A stretch of DNA of 64,000 nt from Hyperoplus lanceolatus. Its lineage: Eukaryota > Chordata > Actinopteri > Uranoscopiformes > Ammodytidae. The translations under genes were made by a program, and so were the position numbers. Positions 59,321 to 64,000 of this stretch are shown piece by piece (the first letter of the stretch is position 1; every line of letters begins with the position of its first letter). The stretch covers positions 10,360,001 to 10,424,000 of the forward strand of contig CM049418.1 of NCBI GenBank assembly GCA_026929865.2, written 5' to 3'. The notes beneath the pieces were generated by a model, which searched no databases, was not told where the DNA came from, and saw nothing but the letters and a program-made list of their open reading frames with translations.

Positions 59321-61878
59321 CCCACTTTGGTCAATGGGGCACCACATCTAAAAAAACTCTCTAAACACGATAAGCCCAACCTTTTGCTGGTCCAGTGATC
59401 CATTAACGACTGTCCAGGTCAAGAATGAGAAATAGCAGTCATCTGACCATATCGCTGTTTTAGTGGCACCACAGACAGTTCAAAGAAGGAGTTTTTTTGA
59501 AGATCTAAAGTGGGTACCATCAGATAGGCTCAGTTAATGAGGCCTATCTGAAGTAGTGTGTCTGGCAAACAGCCACCAAGTCCAGCGGGTGAGAAAGTTT
59601 AAGACACAGCTTATAGGAGAAAGTGCTTTAGGAAAAGTCACCAGATGCCTTTTGAAATGAACTGCTTGCCCTCTGATTTGAATAACAACATCTCCAGAAA
59701 ATATGACAGTATATTGGCTGTAGAAACAATGGTTACACCAAATTTTACCTAATTTCTCAGAAGTGTTGCTTCGTGTGCGGTCACAGTATATGTGCGGTAA
59801 AAAGTAAACGGGGCTCTCCGTTGATGAGTCACACAAGCGTTCCATTGTCATATCAACTTGCCAAGGTAGCCGCGGCAACACCACAAACATCGCCAAGAAG
59901 CAACCAAGGGGAAAATAGCCGTAGGTGTACTGTCAGATGACGTTGTCTTTGTTGAAAATACATTCATTCGTCTATGTTAAATACTGTACAGCTTGTTGTG
60001 CTTCAAACATCTTATTCAGGGGCTTAGGTACGGGCAAATGATGGGGGATATCAATGTAGTATATTGATTTAAACTTTAAATATGTTTATTCAAACGCTAA
60101 ATGTGCTTTGGGGAAAAACTGCTGACTATTTTAACGGTGCACAAGACATGCTGTAAACCTTTTTGACCATTTGTCCAGGGGGAAAAAAACATTGGCTGGA
60201 CACTTGACAGATTGACACTTGCGGTTTTAAATATTTGCTCAAAGTTGAAAGAATTAGCAAAAGTCATACGCTTGAAGGCAAAATTTCACGCCTAATAAAA
60301 TATTAATACGTGTTTAAAAAGCGTTCCATAGCGTCGGTGTTGTCCCAGTCTGGGTGGCCTATATAGCTTTCAGTATCACTCTTCCATTTGGTTATTGGGA
60401 GCGCTATACTAAGGCGGACATCAAAGGCCCAGCAGAAGTCAGCTGGCGCTTGGCTGGCCGCTCATCAGACTGGCACAGGGCTGAGCTCCGAAACTTCAGA
60501 AGCTCTGGCCCATGGCTCTCGCAAAGAAAAAAAAAATGCAATGATGTCAAGACTTCTGGACACATTGCAACATCACACCACTTTGAGGCTCGAGAGAGAG
60601 GAGCGAAAGAGAGGCAGAGGTGTGATCATAAATCATAAATTCCCTCACACTCTCTCTCCTTCCTCGCTTATACTTGCACTTCTTTTCTCTCTCTTTCTCC
60701 CTCCCTCCTTCCCCCCTCTATCGGCCTAGAGACAGGCACATTTTAAACCCATTAGCAATGGGCCTGCCAGCTGTACATCAGCAGAAAAAACATAAATTGT
60801 TTTATTGGATGAAGTTTCTGCAAAGTGATGAGCTCAGCCTTATACTGATTTCCCGGTATACCACTAGCTTAATATGTGTGTGAAAAGCGTGCCTCTTGTC
60901 AAATATTGGGAGAAAAACAACAACATTGATCTCCAATGCATACCGTCTTCTCCCATGCATTTGTCACGCCTTTTCTTTTCTCCAAATCTGTGTCAGTAGG
61001 CTAGAAGCACATATGCAATTCAATTAGAAAGTGCTACACAACTATTTGACTTCTTACTTATGAGCTTGCTAAAGGTTCCATCCATTATGAGTTTTTGGTG
61101 GATAAAACTGTGGCTAGCGTCTGTGCAAAAAAATAGCTGATCAATGGCATTTTGTGCGAGTGCTAGCAGTCTTCTCTGTGCATAGTGGAAGAAGGAAAAG
61201 CTTGTGTGAAGTTGTTGACATTAGTACCCATCTCCCACCAACCCAGACCCCCCCCCCTTCCCAAGTCACACAGCTGTGTGCAGTGCAAACACTACCGGGG
61301 GCCTACTTTGGGCCGTGTTACCACGACAACCGAGACCACAACCAGGTAAAACCCACATCGTCCTTATGCTGGGCCAGTGGTCCGAGCCCCCCCCCCTCCC
61401 CCCAATGGCGAGTCAGACACTCCGTAAACTCCTCGGGGGGGTCACCATATGGACATACTATTATACTAATGTTTAGGAAGGTTGATGTTTTTTAGGGAGC
61501 ACGTCTAAGGTTTGTTGGGGGTTGGGGGGTTTGGTTGGCAGAGCAACCCCATCCTCCTATACACAGGTTTGGTGTTTTCCCCTCGTTGCCGTAGAAACGG
61601 GATTCCTTAACTGATGGAAAAGACCCCTCGCTTTCCCCCCCTGTGCTCTCGCAATAAACACAAAAGACGCGTCCCACTCCGATGTGGAATAACATATTTT
61701 TCTTGGAGTGCGTCAGCAGGATTGCAGGCTCCAGGGAGGAATGTTGTGTCTCGGAGAGGACAGGTGCGTCACACCTGTATGGCCTCCAGTGTGTGTACGG
61801 GAAATATTCATGCCATTCCCCCCCCCTCCTCCCCCCCAAATCCTACACCATAGCAAAGACCCCACAATCATTGCTTAG
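59321..61878. other. Unique sequence with one X-box-like site
   Basis: GTAGCC-GC-GGCAAC (59866-59879) fits the RFX X-box consensus GTNRCC(N0-3)RGYAAC; about one such match is expected by chance in this window. Pyrimidine-rich sequence at 60640-60720 and C-runs at 61248-61257 and 61389-61402. No gene recognised. Confidence 0.35.
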
Positions 61879-61998
61879 TGGCCACTTTCCGAAGCCCTGG
61901 AATATAAAATTAACGTTGCCATAAGTGGGACTGTGTGTGCTATTCATGACTGCGGAAGAATATACATCGGGAAGACGGAAACTTTTGCAATTACTTAA
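61879..61998 (+). pseudogene. Possible GIY-YIG-like fragment (very tentative)
   Basis: A short frame between stops contains ISGTVCAIHDCGRIYIGKTE. The spacing G-x-V-x-x-I-x-x-CG-x-x-YIGKT resembles the GIY-YIG nuclease signature found in Penelope-like retroelements. There is no adjacent reverse transcriptase, and the frame ends ten codons after the motif's start of YIG. It may be a decayed fragment or a chance match. Confidence 0.15.
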
Positions 61999-63244
61999 GG
62001 TCCAATATAGCACGCCTCAGAGGTCAATGGTGGAATTGAAACCATTAATGGTGCTTTTAGGGTGAGAAGAGGAACACACACACATTTACCACAGCCATTT
62101 AAAGCTTCCTATAGTTATCAGCAGCCTTTTATTGAGAATAACAGAAATATTTATACAAAAAAGACCTGTAACTGAACTTTCTAGGTAGCTTTCTTAATAT
62201 GCTACATACATTTTAAAGGCATACTTGAGAATTGATGAAAATTCCGCCCATCTCCCTCACAAGTCTGCGTACCCCTGGCTTGTAAAGTGACCTTGCCGCT
62301 GTTTTTTTTTTACAATCCCTGAGATTATGAAGATCTGCCCAGAATTTGAACAGGACACATGGCACACAGAATTCCTTGGTTGATACATGGACTTTCACTT
62401 ATGTCCAATTAACGCTTGCCATCTGTGACAACTGTCTGACCCTCTCCCGATCTGCTTCATATAAAGTTAGCAGGCGGGATGAAGGTGTGTGTCTAGGGGG
62501 TGGGTGAGGATTTCTGCCGTTCAGGCCCCCAGACTACAGCCTGCTGCTGCACCACTTATCCCCCTCCCCGAAAAACACCATCCAAGAAATGCTAAACCAA
62601 GCTGAACTTAAGAGAGGTCGCGCTGCACATTGTTCTTATCCCATAGATGACGTCTCTTTCGAGGAGGCAATTGGGTGAAATATTAACACTACGGGGAACT
62701 CTAAATCTGCACCTTAAACGGCTGCTTAGGAATTTTTCTTTTTAGGGTTATTGCCGAAGCGCCGAGCAGCAGAGCCTCGACCATCAATCTGTTTTTCCCA
62801 CTCGTTTTGCACTATTTTACCGCTTAAATCATTTGATGAAATAAGCACTTTAAATGCCGGTCTAGAAAGATGCATTTTGAGTCATATAGTAAATCCATGT
62901 AGCAGAGCTACACTCTTCCCCCAAATGGTACAGTATTCCGTATTGGATGCTTAAAAAGGCAGTGTGTTTTCCAAGGTGCCGCATGAGGTGAACCTGTCCT
63001 TTTAAAGGCATAGAGATATAAAGATTCATAATGTTTGTGTGTACGCATACGGAGTTGGAAAGCGAATGAAGGAGCTGTGAATCAGCCCTAGTTTTATGAG
63101 AAGCATAAGTACACGTCTCGGAGCAGAGCAGTTTTTCATTTAGGAGAATAACTCACGACCATCGATAAATGATTACATCTCCCTCCGCTCCACAAACAAT
63201 CCATATGTAGCTCCCCCGTCGCATTTCATAATCTTTTTTTCCCT

Positions 63245-63246
<2 letters not shown>
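61999..63246. other. Unique sequence, nothing recognised
   Basis: About 1.25 kb without supported features. Confidence 0.4.

Positions 63247-63331
<85 letters not shown>
63247..63331. repeat. (CA)n microsatellite, 85 bp
   Basis: CA array with one CACCAC interruption near 63279. Confidence 0.96.
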
Positions 63332-63332
<1 letters not shown>

Positions 63333-63429
63333 TTCAGGCACTTCTCTGGCATAGATGGATTGTTAGCCGATGGGAGAGGCACCTATTTGCAGACACATGG
63401 GGAAACGGAGCTCCACCGGAAATACGAAA

Positions 63430-63507
63430 TTTCTTCTTTTTTTTTACTGGCGGCGATCACCCAGCGTTTCTTCTTCTTTTTGTTTTACTGCCGGCGTTCA
63501 CCTAGCG
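63430..63507 (+). repeat. Two-unit tandem repeat (about 37/41 bp)
   Basis: Unit 1 (63430-63466) and unit 2 (63467-63507) both run from TTTCTTCTT through T-rich sequence to TTTACTG(G/C)CGGCG, then TCACC(C/T)AGCG. A direct duplication with modest divergence, at the front of the promoter-like block. Confidence 0.75.
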
Positions 63508-63586
63508 GTGAATAATAACAAGACACAGTTTCCACCGGTTATGGTGCTAGTAGAAAGTAAAAGACAGTAAAATTCATGGTTTTCGA

Positions 63587-64000
63587 CCAATGAAATGACG
63601 TTCGGGGAGGGACAACGCCTTGGACCAATGAACGAATGATATCTTTCTTTAATAGCTTTATAAAGTAATTGTCAACATACAATTATATGAACACCCTTCC
63701 ACTTTACAGATGGGGCAAAATACCATGTATATATTTAAAGCTTCGGGGTTGTTGGAAAAAGTTGAACTTTTATCTTAGAAGTCCTGGAAACAAATGCTTG
63801 TCTTTTCCTCTTAAACAAAGCTGTAAATAGCCTTTACGTAGTGTCAGTTGGAGCCTTGTTGCAGCAGTGCAGGCTAATGCTAACTGTGTTCGGATTAATA
63901 AACCTATTGTGTTGTATGTAGCCTATCTCATTCTGCGGCTGCACGCATTCGTTACTGTTCACTTGCGTGATCACAAAGTCATAGACGAGCCTCGTTAAAT
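63587..64000 (+). promoter_or_regulatory. Promoter- or LTR-like block at window edge
   Basis: In order: CCAAT (63587-63591), TGACGTT CRE-like (63596-63602), CCAAT (63625-63629), TATAAAG (63659-63665), then AATAAA (63897-63902) with GT-rich sequence right after it. A promoter followed 230 bp later by a polyadenylation signal is the layout of a retroelement long terminal repeat (U3-R-U5). TG/CA ends, primer-binding site and the matching second LTR are not seen; the window ends at 64000. It could also be the promoter of an unseen host transcript. Confidence 0.35.

Noticed and set aside
59866-59879. RFX X-box as a firm regulatory call
   Set aside because: The consensus is degenerate and about one match is expected in the window by chance; kept only as a note.

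Overview
This window looks like teleost fish nuclear DNA, probably from a percomorph, lying in a gene desert or a very long intron. I reach that view from three things. There are many long, pure AC/TG microsatellites (about 17 arrays of 60 bp or more in 64 kb). Several dispersed repeats have the form typical of ray-finned fish. And no frame carries a sustained, recognisable protein. I could not name any host protein-coding gene, rRNA or functional tRNA with confidence; nearly all long open frames are AC/TG arrays read as Thr-His or Cys-Val runs, or chance frames.

Layout. Positions 1-11,000 hold two copies of one terminal-inverted-repeat (TIR) repeat family (313-702, 6491-6698; a third copy lies inverted at 39331-39481), five large AC arrays, a poly-G tract (4651-4791) and one exon-like segment with good splice signals (6106-6297). 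Positions 11,000-25,000 are mostly unique sequence with AC and GA arrays, a 60-bp exon-like segment with near-ideal splice sites (11959-12018), a CTCF-like site and a telomere-like patch. Positions 25,000-31,000 are a cluster of mobile elements: a 476-bp foldback element with an 8-bp target duplication (25490-25965); a 1525-bp hAT-type element with an 8-bp target duplication, a transposase N-terminus remnant and a tail-only poly-A insertion inside it (26930-28454); a 253-bp TIR element (28655-28907); and a tRNA-derived SINE with a perfect 15-bp target duplication (30744-30912). Positions 31,000-44,000 are mainly unique DNA with enhancer-like motif clusters (31379-31500, 34621-34700) and a 106-nt imperfect hairpin of pre-miRNA size (38832-38937). 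Positions 44,000-64,000 contain two copies of a TTAA-flanked teleost repeat (44650-44841, 58535-58835), a 413-bp TTAA-flanked MITE (48879-49291), a 519-bp MITE with a 9-bp target duplication (55444-55962), more AC/GA arrays, and an LTR- or promoter-like block running to the window edge (63430-64000).

Nothing here forms a pathway or operon. The main content is a record of transposition plus short segments that might be regulatory or transcribed. The observations most worth a second look are the 106-nt hairpin, the hAT composite with its nested poly-A insertion, the in-window repeat families, and the two exon-like segments. Motif-level claims are weak alone, because several are expected by chance in 64 kb; this is stated where it applies.
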